Shown here one piece after another: positions 27,054 to 38,149 of a DNA stretch of 64,000 bases. The position numbers were made by a program, and so were the translations under genes. This DNA comes from Elmis aenea (lineage: Eukaryota; Arthropoda; Insecta; Coleoptera; Elmidae): NCBI GenBank assembly GCA_947652605.1, contig OX393578.1, positions 55,249,415-55,313,414 on the forward strand. The letters run 5' to 3'. Numbering within the stretch: position 1 is the stretch's first letter; each line of letters begins with the position of its first letter. The notes beneath the pieces are model-generated. The model was not told the DNA's origin. It did no database searches and saw only the letters and a list, made by a program, of their open reading frames with translations.

Positions 27054-27555
27054 ACAGGGTGTTCGTTATACTCGGTCCATTTCGCTAAACTTTAAACGCA
27101 TATAAATCTTTTTTTTTTAATGGAACACCCTATATATTTTTACATTTTCTTATAGAAAATTTTATTATCTTTCAACGTTATGAAGCATGTTTTATGTCTA
27201 AATGTAATATTTTTGAAGTTATTTCGTTTCTTATGTATAAAATGTATATAAAATGTCGGTAGTAGCCTAGTAGCCTTTGAAAATTCAAAACAATGCATGA
27301 ACGGTCAACCAGAACAGTTAATCGGCACTATTTTCACTATTATGCCACTAAAAATCCATATTTTTTAAGAAACGTAGCTTCGCAGGATTCTGGTATTATT
27401 TGGTGCCGGAGAATATCGAAAATTTATAAGATCGTATTAGAGAAGAGATGGGGTCTATTACACCTGAAATGGTTAGGATTGTTATTAACGAGTTTAAAAA
27501 CCGAGTTTATCATTGCCAAGCTGTAAATGGCTTACAGTTTAAACACCTATTGTAG
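27054..27555 (+). pseudogene. internally deleted mariner-like transposase remnant
   Basis: A left terminus TACAGGGTGTTCGTTATACT lies at about 27,053. It is followed by a short untranslated stretch and then transposase remnants. Frame 1 (27,293-27,390) reads NRHYFHYYATKNPYFLRNV, a motif just before the second catalytic region of one insect mariner-like family. A different frame from about 27,400 reads PENIENL, a stop, then DRIREEMGSITPEMV, and ends with VYHCQAVNGLQFKHLL and a TAG at 27,553-27,555. That is the usual C-terminus of this family. The roughly 100 residues between, which carry the second and third catalytic Asp, are missing. It cannot encode an active enzyme. The family assignment rests on remembered motifs. 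Confidence 0.7.
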
Positions 27556-28940
27556 ATTTCGTCAAAAAATTTTAGTTCTTATGATGTTTTTGTTAAAAAC
27601 AAATACTAAAAATTAAAATAATTTGAGAATATATTTTTGCGTTTTGCTCAAAAAGTTGCTTAAGTAAGGCTACTTAAGTTTTGCATCATTGAAAAGAGAC
27701 AAACATTCTCTATAAAATGAGTATAATATAGGGGTATTTTGTCATTAAAAAAAAATCTATTGTTTTTCATTGTGCTTTTGTTATTCGAAAAAATAGAATT
27801 AAAACTTTGTCTTATGGTAGAAAACTATGTACCAAACAACTTTATTCAAAACATTTTTCCTTAACGTGGATATTTACTAAGATATATAGCAAATTCCATA
27901 CCTTTTGGATAAACTGTATACTACATAACTGCTGACTATATTGTTGTTACCTTATGTTCAAATATTCATAATGTTTGTCTCAGCAAAAAATAAGAAACAT
28001 GTACCAAATGAATTTTAAAAGATCTTACACCTCGTTTTTTTTTTTGTTCGCACAGCCTACCATGTTTATCTTTCAAAAAAAAACTATTTTCACCAAACCG
28101 ATATTTTTCAATCTTAGTAAATGTATGTGTAAACCAAGGTAAATATTTATCATTCATAATGTAACAATTTCAGTACTACTTTTATTTTACAATTCTTAGA
28201 ATTCTCATTATAAGCAACTACATTAATTTTTGGAATTTTCATTTAATGTATTAAAAAATATGTAAATTGCTGCTTAAACTGCATAAATTATTACAGATCA
28301 GTAAATTAGTACATTCAAGTTTTAATGATCTTTGTGTTTAAATAAATTACAGAAACATTACAATATTTTTTTGCCTTTTATATAATTTTTAATGTAATTG
28401 ACCAACTAAAATAAAACACAATTTTAAAACTATAATATGGTAATAATTATTAACTTTAATTAAAAATACAGTAAACAAATAAATAAATAAATTTCATAAC
28501 CTTCGCCTAGTAAATTCTTCACATATAAAAATATGCGATGTATCGAACAAGTACCTATAATAAATCCTGATAACAGGTAAGAGTCCAAGGAAATTTAAAA
28601 AATCCCCTTGATATTACCTGCAATTATAATTACTGCTGTTGTTAGATATGAATTTGACATGATACTTAATCATTGCACAGGCATTTATAAATGAATTTTC
28701 GCGTAATGCAATTTTTATTAATTCAACAGAATACATTGTCAGTAATAGATATTTGCATTTGCTTTTATATGAAACTTTTTTATTTGTAAACACAAAAGAC
28801 TGTAGCACAGTCTACGCTACGGCCACGTCAATGATCTGGCATGTTGGACGATATGATTAAATTCATCCATAATGGAGAAACTGTTTTCAAAATTTAAATT
28901 TGGTATTTTAAAGAAGTGTAACAATATTAACACCCAAAAA
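27556..28940. other. AT-rich intergenic DNA, nothing recognised
   Basis: Long A/T runs and only short accidental reading frames. No RNA gene, repeat boundary or conserved motif is visible. Confidence 0.5.
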
Positions 28941-28951
28941 TGTGTAAACTA

Positions 28952-29411
28952 GAGCTAGGCGATAAACTATGTCCTTGACGCAAAAACTTATTGTTTTGTT
29001 ACAAAATTTTGTGCTTTTTTGTAATACAATTGTGTCGCTTTTTGCATATAAAAAAACTGGTTTACTGCAAAAAAACGATTTAACTTTTAAACCGGGTTTT
29101 AACCGGTTTTTGACATTATTTAGAATAGGAAGGCAATTTATGATTAGATATACTATATATTTATAATTTTATAATATATGTATAATCAAGCGTTCAGTAA
29201 TGAGTTCTGGTTAACTAATCGTATTTAATATAGATTATGTATTTTTTTGAAGTAATTGTTATCCAAAAAAATGTTTAAAAAACCGGTTTTTAATTATTTT
29301 GGCTAAAGTTACCGTTTTTTTGCCAATTAAAATAACGGTTTTGGTTAAAAATCACTTATACGAAAAAAAAAACAGGTAACCGGTTTAAAAAAACGGTTTC
29401 TTACCCTGCTA
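28952..29411. mobile_element. possible hAT-like non-autonomous element rich in AACCGGTTT
   Basis: AACCGGTTT-type motifs recur at about 29,090, 29,105, 29,281 and 29,379. The right end reads ACGGTTTCTTACCCTGC, whose reverse complement starts CAGGGTAAG. The left end reads TAGAGCTAGGCGATAAAC. Such ends with internal AACCGGTTT are common in non-autonomous hAT elements. No target-site duplication was found, so the limits are tentative. Confidence 0.35.
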
Positions 29412-30109
29412 AAAGTAAGTACATCAATATATTGTTGCAACTATCGTACACACACAAAAAAAATTGTTAGTAGGCCTACAGTGTTTTAAATTCTTTTATA
29501 TACACTGCGTGTATCATGGGTTGCATGCTTACAGTGGAAATACGCGCTCCGTAAAGGTTTTTTAAACATTAATAGCTAATAACAGTTATTAACCCTTCAT
29601 TTTACTCACTTTTTAGTTGCTGTACTTACTATTGCATCTATTTCCGCATACCAATTGAGTTTTTACCTTCAAATTTCGTTTAAAAATTGATTTATTAAAA
29701 GAAATCCTATGTAATCCCATTGCCGCTATTAGAAATTTGGATGGTTCGTGAAGGCCATCCCTGTTATATAGAGGTACCCTACACCCAACTTACTTAGTCG
29801 AGAACACTCCAAAAATTACTTGTACATTTGTCATTTCTTAACTAATTGTTTTCCAAGCTTAATAGATTTTCAACACTACAGCTGTAATATTAAAGGCTAA
29901 AAATGATTTATATTTGCAACTTGTCAAATTCAGCCACTAAGAATTGTTAAAGTTTTACTCATACGATAAACAAAGGTAAATAACACACGTTTTAGCTGAC
30001 AATCTCACGATAATATCATTTATTACAAGGCATTCTTAATAAAATCCTTACATAACATTTAAAGTGTATGTAGGTAGATGTTATAAAAATATAAGGCCGG
30101 GCTTTTTCC
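29412..30109. other. intergenic DNA, nothing recognised
   Basis: AT-rich, no reading frame or repeat boundary that can be supported. Confidence 0.5.
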
Positions 30110-30112
30110 TAA

Positions 30113-30405
30113 CAGCCGTATTCATAGTCCTTCCTTATCTTAAGGATTGAGGAAGCCTAATGGTGCCTGTCCACCTGAGAGTAAACAACTCTCGATAGCA
30201 GCGTCGCCAAGGATACAGCCAATCGCGAGTTACTCTCAGGGGCTGTATCCTTGGCGACGCTGCTATCGAGAGTAGTTTACTCTCTCGTGGACAGGCACCA
30301 TTAAGCAAGCTCGCAACCTCCCTTGAGATAAGGTAGCCAATAAGGTTCCTTGTTCGGTCAAGGTAGATTTATGAAACATGAAGGAAGGACTATGAATACG
30401 GCTGT
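30113..30405. mobile_element. PIF/Harbinger-type foldback MITE (293 bp)
   Basis: The terminal inverted repeats start CAGCCGTATTCATAGTCC and end with the reverse complement. They are flanked by the 3 bp target duplication TAA at 30,110-30,112 and 30,406-30,408. A 3 bp TWA duplication is the hallmark of PIF/Harbinger elements. Inside, two 59-nt arms (30,162-30,220 and 30,241-30,299) are almost perfect inverted copies around a 20-nt loop, so the element is largely a hairpin. It has no coding capacity. It lies about 255 bp past the 3' end of the LPMO gene. Confidence 0.85.
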
Positions 30406-30660
30406 AAGACAAGTAAGGATTGTTTTCACAAGTTAACAGAATAATATTATTTAATAATTTAAACAATGTAAAATTTCACGTTATAAATTTGCTTGGAGTG
30501 GGACACTTTCCAAAATTACTTATCCTGTAAGGCAGTGTTCAGCCCTTGAGCAACAATGTTGGTAGAAGCTTAAATTTCTAATGAGAAAAAGGTCAGTACA
30601 AGGTACATGTTGTCCTTACGTTGTCCCAGGCAAAAATATAACGCAACGATGCAAATAAAC

Positions 30661-33600
30661 TTAGAATATAGCAATATCAGCACAAGAACGGAAAGTTTCC
30701 TGTGCACCACAGCCTATAGCACCGCTACCATCTTCACAGATGCCCCAAGAGTTTCCTGAATAATAAAAACTGTTAAATTACGTACAATTTTAACAATATT
30801 TTTTTTAACAAGTAAATGAAATATTAGGGCCATTAGTACGAATGCAAAGAAGGGCCACTTAATATAACGGGTGGCCAACTTGGAGGTGTACAACTTTTTT
30901 TGCCATCATTTTGTTTCGGCGCCAAATTTGAGAGTTGTTTGATAACAATTAATTGGTGTAGACGCGGCAAATTCGTTCTGCTTGAGCAACCTGTTTTAAT
31001 TATCAAAACGTACTACGCAAATCAGTCTTCTGTTGCGGAAACACTTAAAAAAATGCGTCCCACTTTCGGAAGAAACAACTTACCTTCACGACTAACAATA
31101 ACTCGTTTAGTTGATAACATTGAGCAGCATGGCATTGTATTGTAAGGGATAAACCAGTTCCTCATCGCGCCAGGAGTGCTCCTTCGGAGCAGAATATTGG
31201 AAGTGTCCGTGAGAATGTAGCCGAAGATCTGACATTGTCTACCAGGCAGCGTTCTTAACAACTGGGAATTTGGAGGACCTCTCTACAAAATATTCTGAAG
31301 AAAGATCTAAGTCTTTCCTCCTGAAGATTTAATTAACCCAAAAACTAGAACTTCAGGACCATGACCGCCGTCGTAACTTCAGTAATTTTGTCCTAAACAG
31401 ATTGGAGGGTGACCCAGATTTTCATCAAAAAATCAATATGAGTGACGAAGCCCATTTCGACCTCAGTGGATTTGTTAACAAACAAAATTTTCTATATTGA
31501 GGTGAGGAGCAGTCTTCGTTAATCCACGAACGACCACTGCATCCTCGTCGTGTGACAGTTTGGTGTGGGGTCTGGTCAGGAGGGGTAATTGGGCTATACT
31601 TCTTTGAAGACGTTATAGGTGCTGCTGTGGCAGTCACAGACGATCGCTACTGTGAGATGATTAACAATTTTTTGTTTCATCAAATAAATCAATTGGGCCT
31701 AAAAATCATGTGGTTTCAACAAGACGGAGCCACAAGTCATACGGCACGATACACAATCGAAACATTGAGAAGAATGTTTCCAGGTAAATTATTCTCAAGA
31801 AACGGTGACACTGATTGGCCTCCAAGATCACCGAATTTGACAGCTCCTGACTTTTTTTGTGGGGCTATCTAAAGGGACGTGTCTATGCTAACAGACCCAT
31901 GAATCTTGAACACTTAAAGCAGAATATTAGAGACGCTGTAAGTGTAATATCGCCGGAAGTATGAGACAATGTGACGAAAAACGCGATGAAAAGAGCTCGA
32001 TTTGTTATGCAGCAAGAGGTGGACATTTGCATAATTGCCAAGCCTAAATAAAGTATTTATGAAAAAATGTCTGGTACTTTTCATTTGGTACAAAAATAAT
32101 TTAAATTTAAAGTTGTATCGCTCCTATTTGGCCACCCGATATTTTTTGCAAAGATGAAATTCGACTTTATTACATAAATTTTGATTTACCAACCTGTATT
32201 ATAGTGCCATTGAAGAACACACCGGTCGCATCTAAGTCCTTTGGGAAGTTGAAGACTGTTATAGACGTAATAATCCTGTGGGTCGACTGGAAAGCTCAGA
32301 GTACCATCCTCAGATGAAAGCTGTTGGAAACAGTCTTCGGGTTCAGGTTTTGAAGGGTCATCCAAAACGCACAGACTAGGATCATTATAACATCATTAAA
32401 TTTGCGTATTCAAAAACGAAATATCGTAGAAATTTGCGTACCTATAGTTAAAGTAACCCATGTGATTTGCAGTCAACATGATTTTCGTTTTGATGACACT
32501 TCCTGCGGGATAAGCCGCGACAACTCTTCCCCAACCATACGTACCACCATTTTCATTGTCTCTTGGACGTGGGTCTGAATAACTATCACCGCAAACGCCG
32601 CATTTTCCGCCATGTTCGTTCCATTGGACCTTTAAAGATCATAAAGTGTTTCTAAAAACCTTTCGTGTTGTTTTCGAATGCTCCCTTGCAGAAATGCTAG
32701 ACCATATTCAAAAATCTTCGTCTAGAATTTTTACAAGATATTCTTAAAGCAAAATCACTTTGTTTTCAAATGTTTTCATTCCCAAAAAAGTTGCAGTAGC
32801 GATACTATACGAAGAGGTTTTTAATTTTAAATTTGCTGTATCGACATTAGTCTTAAAAGTAGATTTTATAACATGACACTTTCCATTTAAATCACGATTT
32901 TAATCAGCTGATTTTTTAAATTAAAATCATGATTTAAATCAAACTTTTTTTTCACGATTTAAAGTCACAAGTCACATATAAATTAAATGCACGTTTTACT
33001 TCCACACGCTTAAACAATCGCTAGTAAAATACGCCGGAAATATTGCCTATTGGCTTCTTATAGATCGGGGAGAAATAAGGCCTCCACAAGAATTTTCATG
33101 GTACTTTGTAAATTTTCACAATAATTTGTAATTTTAGGGTGAAAAGATCTACAGCCCTATTCGAAAAGTCTGCAACAATTGGAAAAGTTCTTTATTATCG
33201 ATTTCTTAGAAAATTTTATTCTTGATAAAAGTTGATGACCTAAAACTAATTTCAAAGATCAAAACAATTTATATGAAACTAGATTTTAACGATTTTAAAA
33301 ATATTCGCGAAAGTAAAGTGAGACTCACAAAAAAAAAACGTGGAAAAAAATTGTTTGGAAATCAAAAATATGACAAAACGAAATTTGACGTTAAAATTTC
33401 ATTTTTGAATTTTATAGTAGAGTAAAGTGCCCTAATATGGAACAGTTACCTATTATGGACTACATCAGTTTTATGACAATGAATAAGCGATATCTGTTGA
33501 AAAGTATATGTACCTATTTGTACATTGATCACACATTCCCAAATGTAAAACAGTTAAAAAATATTCACTAGATTACATAACAGATTCAAATATATTTTTG

Positions 33601-35634
33601 ACGTGCTACTGAGTTTTTAGGCTAAATCTTTCAGTGCAAAATATTATATGCTAGGGTAAATGATATAAAATATTTTATTGCATGTTTATTTAGCATGATC
33701 CTTTACATTTCAATTAAATATATCAAAATTTTGATTGGGGTCATTTCATGTTTTACATATACCGATTTTCGAAATGTCACATTGATGCCTAATATGGAAT
33801 ACATAGAGGTGCCTTATAATGAATATGATTATGGTCATTAAGTACAGGAATATGGGTTCAGTGTCAAAAGTGTCAGAAATGGGCAGACGAAAAATGGGCA
33901 AAATACCCAAAAAACAATTCTATTGTTCTACCTGTAAAAAATAAATAAATTATCAACATTTAGTTCGAATGACACTTGAATTATAATTTAATTTACATAA
34001 ATAACAGAGTTTTGGTTTGGTTTAAGTAATAATGCAAATCAGAAAGAAATAAAAGATTAATCTATGAGCAGTTGTTTATTTTATTGTATATTTCCTATAT
34101 AATTCTATATTCCATATTAAAAACCCTTAGTATTCCATATTAGGTTCCCCGGGAGCTTAATATGGGTTAGTAGTAACATTTAAAAAAAATAGCTATATAA
34201 GAAATATCTACCGTAATATCGTACCAGAATTCGAGTAATGTGTTGGGTATTCATTACAAATTCCTTACATTTTTTTTTGCAAAATTTTGTTCAATAAATG
34301 TGAATATTATTGCCGAATACAAAAAAGTATTCCATATTAGGGCACTTTATTCTAGTATTAACATTAAAAAGTTTTGCAATGGGAAAGTCTTTTATTTCGA
34401 TTTCTTGGAAGATTTTATTTTTGAGAAAAGTTGGTGCATGGTATAAAACTAATTTTAGGATTCAAAAAAGCTCGTTTCAAATTTATACACTAGCTTTTAG
34501 CGATTTTAGAAATATTCGCAAGATTAAAGTGCCCTTATTTTAAGAGTTTAAAAAAATCAAGAGAAAGCGATATTTTACATTAAGTAAAAACTTTATATTC
34601 TAAACAGTTTTTAATTTTTTTCCAAATCCTTAAAATGGGGGCATTTTTTTAATGTTAAATTTACTTCAAAAATTTAAATTTTAATTTTAAAGTCATATTT
34701 CACCTTTGGTCACATTTTTGAGTTCTAAACAATCCTTCCCTATAAAATATTTTTTGTAGCTCTTGAAATAAGACCCCTTTACTATTGTGAATATTTTCAA
34801 AAACACAGGACTCCGTTAAGGGACCATCAGCAGAGGGTACAATAGACCAATAGGTCGCAGTGCAGGAACCCGAAAAGGGACCACCTCCGCGGAAATAATA
34901 ATAATAATAAAAAAATTGTGAATATTTCTGAAATCCCTAAAATCTGGTACCTATCGTATACATTTTTGTGAATTTTTTATATCTTTAAATTAATTTAGAT
35001 CATCCACCAACTTTTACCAGAAGTAAAAGTTTCTGAGATATTTTTAGTAAAAAAACATTTTCATTTGTTGATACTTTTTGAATGACGCTGTATAGAAGAT
35101 ATAATGCTGGGTGAATAATAAATAAATTAGTTATAAACCGAGTCAACATCCTTAAAATAAATCAAAAATTCCTGATTTTTTTGATTTTTTAAATTTAAAA
35201 CTATGGTTTTTGATTTTTTTAAATAAAAATTTGGCCAAACCTGCTTTCCACTAGATAAACCTATATCTTAGGAAATGTAAGCTAAGAAAGTTTTTAACTT
35301 ATATTCAAAACAGCAGTTTTCTTTTCGCTTGTTACCAAATATATTTATGGTTTATGCTTTTAATATATTATTTTTTGGGATGTTAAACTATTCTCTTAAA
35401 AATTACGTTTTTTAGAATGAATTACAAACGCTATGTATTTAAACTGCTTACTAACAAAAAACTTACTGCGAAACCTCCACAGAAAAATTGATTATCTTCG
35501 AAATTAATTGGATATGAATCGTTGTATCTCCACATCGATGCTCTGTTTGGTGGTTCCAGCATCAAGCCATGTCCTTTGGCTTCATGGACATGCGCCAAAA
35601 ATACATATAATAACACAGAATATAAAGCCAACAT
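30661..35634 (-). CDS. AA15 lytic polysaccharide monooxygenase, four exons
   Basis: A secreted copper enzyme of family AA15, which oxidatively cuts chitin and in some members cellulose. Exons read on the minus strand: 35634-35467, 32629-32442, 32375-32194 and 30755-30661. All have GT/AG borders and matching phases, giving 633 nt and 210 residues. Residues 1-21 are a hydrophobic signal peptide. Cleavage exposes His22 in HGLMLEPPNRASMWR, the N-terminal His of the copper brace. The second brace His is His112 in LTANHMGYF, 90 residues on, a spacing that fits AA15. Other family marks are FCGGF, GGKCGVCGD, WHYNTGNSWG and the end QETFRSCADIAIF; Phe201 may be the axial aromatic residue (inference). 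Introns are 2.8 kb, 66 bp and 1.4 kb; the first and third hold transposons. No break was seen, so the gene looks functional. Confidence 0.93.
30867..32139 (+). mobile_element. mariner-family transposon (1.27 kb) in LPMO intron 3
   Basis: The inverted ends are ACGGGTGGCCAACTTGGA on the left and, read from the right, TCGGGTGGCCAAATAGGA. They are flanked by TA at 30,865-30,866 and 32,140-32,141, as expected for the IS630/Tc1/mariner superfamily. The length is typical of a complete element. It lies in the opposite orientation to the host gene, wholly within its third intron. Confidence 0.85.
30945..32048 (+). pseudogene. decayed mariner transposase (DD41D-like spacing)
   Basis: A helix-turn-helix N-terminus (VLIIKTYYANQSSVAETL, then PSRLTITRLVD) is followed by a DDE domain. 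The first catalytic Asp is in MSDEAHFDLSG (about 31,440), the second in WFQQDGATSHTA (about 31,715). The third candidate is in TAPDFF (about 31,848), after WPPRSPNL. I count 41 residues between the second and third Asp, as in the group called rosa or DD41D. The frame is broken by a frameshift near 31,143, stops near 31,256 and 31,498, and another shift near 31,868 before the C-terminal part (KGRVYANRPMNLE). It cannot make active transposase. The superfamily is certain; the subgroup rests on one spacing count. Confidence 0.85.
33425..34347. mobile_element. 923 bp inverted-repeat element nested in the LPMO intron element
   Basis: Inverted ends AAGTGCCCTAATATGGAA and TTCCATATTAGGGCACTT are flanked by TA at 33,423-33,424 and 34,348-34,349. 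Motifs of the type CCTAATATGG recur inside (for example near 33,788 and 34,127). There is no coding sequence. It is inserted in the larger element around it. Confidence 0.65.
34803..34915 (+). mobile_element. 3' end fragment of a LINE with (AAT)n tail
   Basis: One frame reads GPSAEGTIDQ, a stop, VAVQEPEKGPPPRK, and ends in an AATAATAAT tail. This is the look of the last bases of a LINE with a short trinucleotide tail. It is too short to classify. Confidence 0.45.
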
Positions 35635-35690
35635 TTTTAATTCGATTTTAAATAACGTTCTGAACTAATCGAGAGACGAAGAAAAACTCA

Positions 35691-35697
35691 TTATATA
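35691..35697 (-). promoter_or_regulatory. TATA box candidate for the AA15 gene
   Basis: Minus-strand TATATAA lies about 57 bp before the ATG at 35,634. A TCAGA initiator-like motif (35,659-35,663) is about 36 bp downstream of it. The spacing is close to that of insect TATA/Inr promoters, but the start site is an inference. Confidence 0.4.
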
Positions 35698-36123
35698 TCG
35701 ATGGTTTTGTTATCTTTCCCAGATAATAAGAGTTTGCGTAAACCAATTCACTTAGGTAAATGAAAATTTGTCTATAAATACTATTTACAAAACTGCGGAT
35801 ACCACTTATCAATTTAATTAATTTTTAAAGTATTGTCGATTGTTATATCCGACGAATTTTCAGTAAAACTTCGTCAGGCGATAAATCTTAGTTAAAATTG
35901 ACACGTACTTTATAATAAATAGTTTGCACTGTTGTCAACCTTTGTACGTTTTAGAAAATTTCAAGTGGCACAAAAGTTCTTTCATAAAAATATTTCTAGG
36001 AATATACGAGCGACAAGCTAAATTTGTTAAACATACAAAAACCCAGTAAATAATTTCCAAGATTTTTTGTACCTACAAAGTAATTCGTAAGGCGTATGGG
36101 CAGATACATTAAGCAGATATAAT

Positions 36124-36792
36124 ATGAATATTAATATAACAAAGACAAAGGTTATGGTTATAGCGAAAAATCATGAACCAGCTACAATAATGCTAGACCA
36201 AAAAAAAATAGAACAGGTAGCAAATTTTGAATATTTAGGAACAATAATTGCAGAAAACGGTAAATTGGAGGAAGATCTGAATAACAGAATAGCGGCAGCG
36301 ACGAAATTTTACTACGCCACAAATAAATGTCTGATAAGTAAGAAGGAAATATCAAAAGAGACGAAGACGCGAGTTTTTAATGCAGTGTACGTACCCATAC
36401 TCACGTACAGTTCAGAAACTTGGACACTAACTCAAAAACAAAAACAAAGAATACAGGTACAGGAAATGAGATTTTTGAGAAGAATAGAGGGATGTAGACT
36501 GATCGATAAAATCAGTAAAGAAAAAATCCGAAATAAACTTGGAGTAACAGATATTAAGAAAAAGATGGAGACGAATCAATTACGATGGCTGGGGCATTTA
36601 CTACGCATGCCAGAAAGTAGATACGCGAAAATAGGATGGAAAATGCAGATAGAGGGGAAAAGAACTAGAGGAAGGCCAAGAATAAAATGGGAAAAAGAAG
36701 TGAGGAAGAGACTAGAAGGAAAAGGAGTCAGCTGGAAAGATGTGCCACAATTAGCCAACGATAGGAAGGAGTGGAGAAAGATAATACAGTAA
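36124..36792 (+). pseudogene. 5'-truncated non-LTR retrotransposon, C-terminal part of reverse transcriptase polyprotein
   Basis: An open 222-residue frame begins inside the region after the catalytic YADD box (KTKVMVIAKN, then FEYLGTIIAENG and LNNRIAAATKFYY). It ends with the C-terminal domain (LTYSSETWTL, RWLGHLLRMP, RTRGRPRIKWEKEV). These are hallmarks of LINE polyproteins of the kind often found next to endonuclease-RT ORFs in insects. The palm with the catalytic Asp residues is absent, so this is a typical 5' truncation. The element ends in a short 3' UTR and an (AAG)n tail at about 36,836-36,853. The clade is not certain. Confidence 0.8.
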
Positions 36793-36853
36793 CAGAAAAG
36801 CAACCTCGACACCGAAAGGTACAAGAGGAAACGATTAAGAAGAAGAAGAAGTA

Positions 36854-37106
36854 ATTCCCTTCTGGTGTAAGACACTTCGCGTTTTTTACTTTCCATTCCA
36901 TAAAACCTTCCCACCAATCTTCTCCGGGAATACTTTTTTTAATATTTAAAATTTGCAATGAACCTAATCCTATAGATTAATAAACATTTTAACTTTAACC
37001 TAATTTGCTACGTTTATTTTTGAGTCTGGATGTCGCCAATGGTCAATCTAATCACTACACTACTGTGGCAACATAGCACTGTACTCTGCTTTTGTACACT
37101 TTCAGT
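36854..37106 (-). other. junction between two LINE fragments; LINE 3' UTR candidate
   Basis: This lies between the (AAG)n tail of the plus-strand LINE and the stop codon of the minus-strand Jockey LINE. It probably contains the Jockey 3' UTR, but the end of that element could not be fixed. Confidence 0.35.
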
Positions 37107-38149
37107 CTACACAAGTTCAAAGGGTTTAATCCTTTTGAGCCTACACACTAGATTTTGATTGTCGGGAAGTTGGAGCACTTCAATGTTGGAATGTCTGTGG
37201 AGCCTCTGCTCATGGCTTTTGGTAGCTTTTTTAATTTCTTCCTGGACAGATTCAACCTGGAGTTCCCGCTGATCCGAACATACTAAGGAGCATTTACTAT
37301 GCTCCTTAATACACGGTTTTGGAATTTTTGAAGACAGCTGTAGTTGCTTCTTCTAGTACAGCCCCATAATTGTAAGTCCATATGTCCAAACAGGCTTGAA
37401 CACTTGTTTGTATAGGAGCAGTTTGTTTTGGATAGAAAGCTGGGAATTTCTTCCTATCAGCCAATACACAACTCTATACTTTATCTTCAGCTGTTCCGTT
37501 TTCTTGTTAACTTTTCCTTCCATTTTACCTTGACGTCTAAGTTTAAGCTAAGCCAAGGTATTTAGCAGTCTTTTTGCAAGGGATACACTGGTAGGTAGTT
37601 TATTCTTTTGTTTGTGAAATTAACGTGAACAGATTTTTCTTCGTTAATTTTTATATGCCACTGTTTTGCATATATTTTGTTAATTGCGCTTTGGATATTT
37701 TCTGTTGTTTCTTCAATGGTTGCTCCTGTAGTTAGAACTGCGGTGTCGTCAGCAAATGTGGCGAGTTTTACGTTTTGTGTTTCTGGAATGTCATGTGTAT
37801 AGGTACAGCAAGTGAGCAAGTACAATACCGGTCCAAGGACACTTCCTTGAGGTACACCTACTCTTATAAACGTAGGTTTGAGTATTCGTTTTCCATTTTG
37901 ACCTTAAACGTTCGCTGAGATATGACTCCAGGAGCTGACTATATTGAACATTTAATTTCATTAGTGATGCCAGACTTTGTGAAATGCTTTAGCAACATCG
38001 GGGAATGTTGCAGAACAAATTTTCTTTTCTTCTAAGGACTCCTCTATGTCATTTATTACTCGATAAACCTGGTCTATGGTGGAGTGTTTGTCACAAAATC
38101 CAAATTGATATGGTGGAATAAGTAGTTTTTTCTCGATTATGATGTTCAT
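37107..38149 (-). pseudogene. Jockey-type LINE, reverse transcriptase C-terminal half
   Basis: Minus-strand fragments in order: IPPYQFGFCDKHSTIDQVYR and AKAFHKVWH (38,149-37,961), then SYLSER and MENEYSNLR (about 37,900), then the PQGSVLGPVLY equivalent and the catalytic box ATFADDTAVL (about 37,755). The C-terminus reads HSNIEVLQLPDNQNLVCRLKR and KPFELV, then a stop at 37,107-37,109. Frameshifts and stops near 37,850-37,960 break the frame. These motifs match the Jockey clade. It is the downstream part of the LINE whose other parts are 38,719-38,932 and 46,256-46,790. Confidence 0.85.

Larger units (their letters stand above)
33152..35090. mobile_element. inverted-repeat element in LPMO intron 1, with later insertions
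   Basis: Ends read TACAGCCCTATTCGAAAAGT on the left and TTTTTGAATGACGCTGTA on the right, each next to TA. The subterminal text (CTGCAACAATTGGAAAAGTT, then ATTCTTGATAAAAGTTG) is shared with the element at 56,287-57,308, so both are one family. It is a Tc1/mariner-like TA-targeting non-autonomous element by its ends. The body is interrupted at 33,425-34,347 by another element and near 34,803-34,915 by a LINE tail. Confidence 0.65.

Noticed and set aside
36576..36958. Minus-strand frames of 113 and 76 codons over the LINE
   Set aside because: They are shadows of the plus-strand reverse transcriptase frame and its (AAG)n tail.
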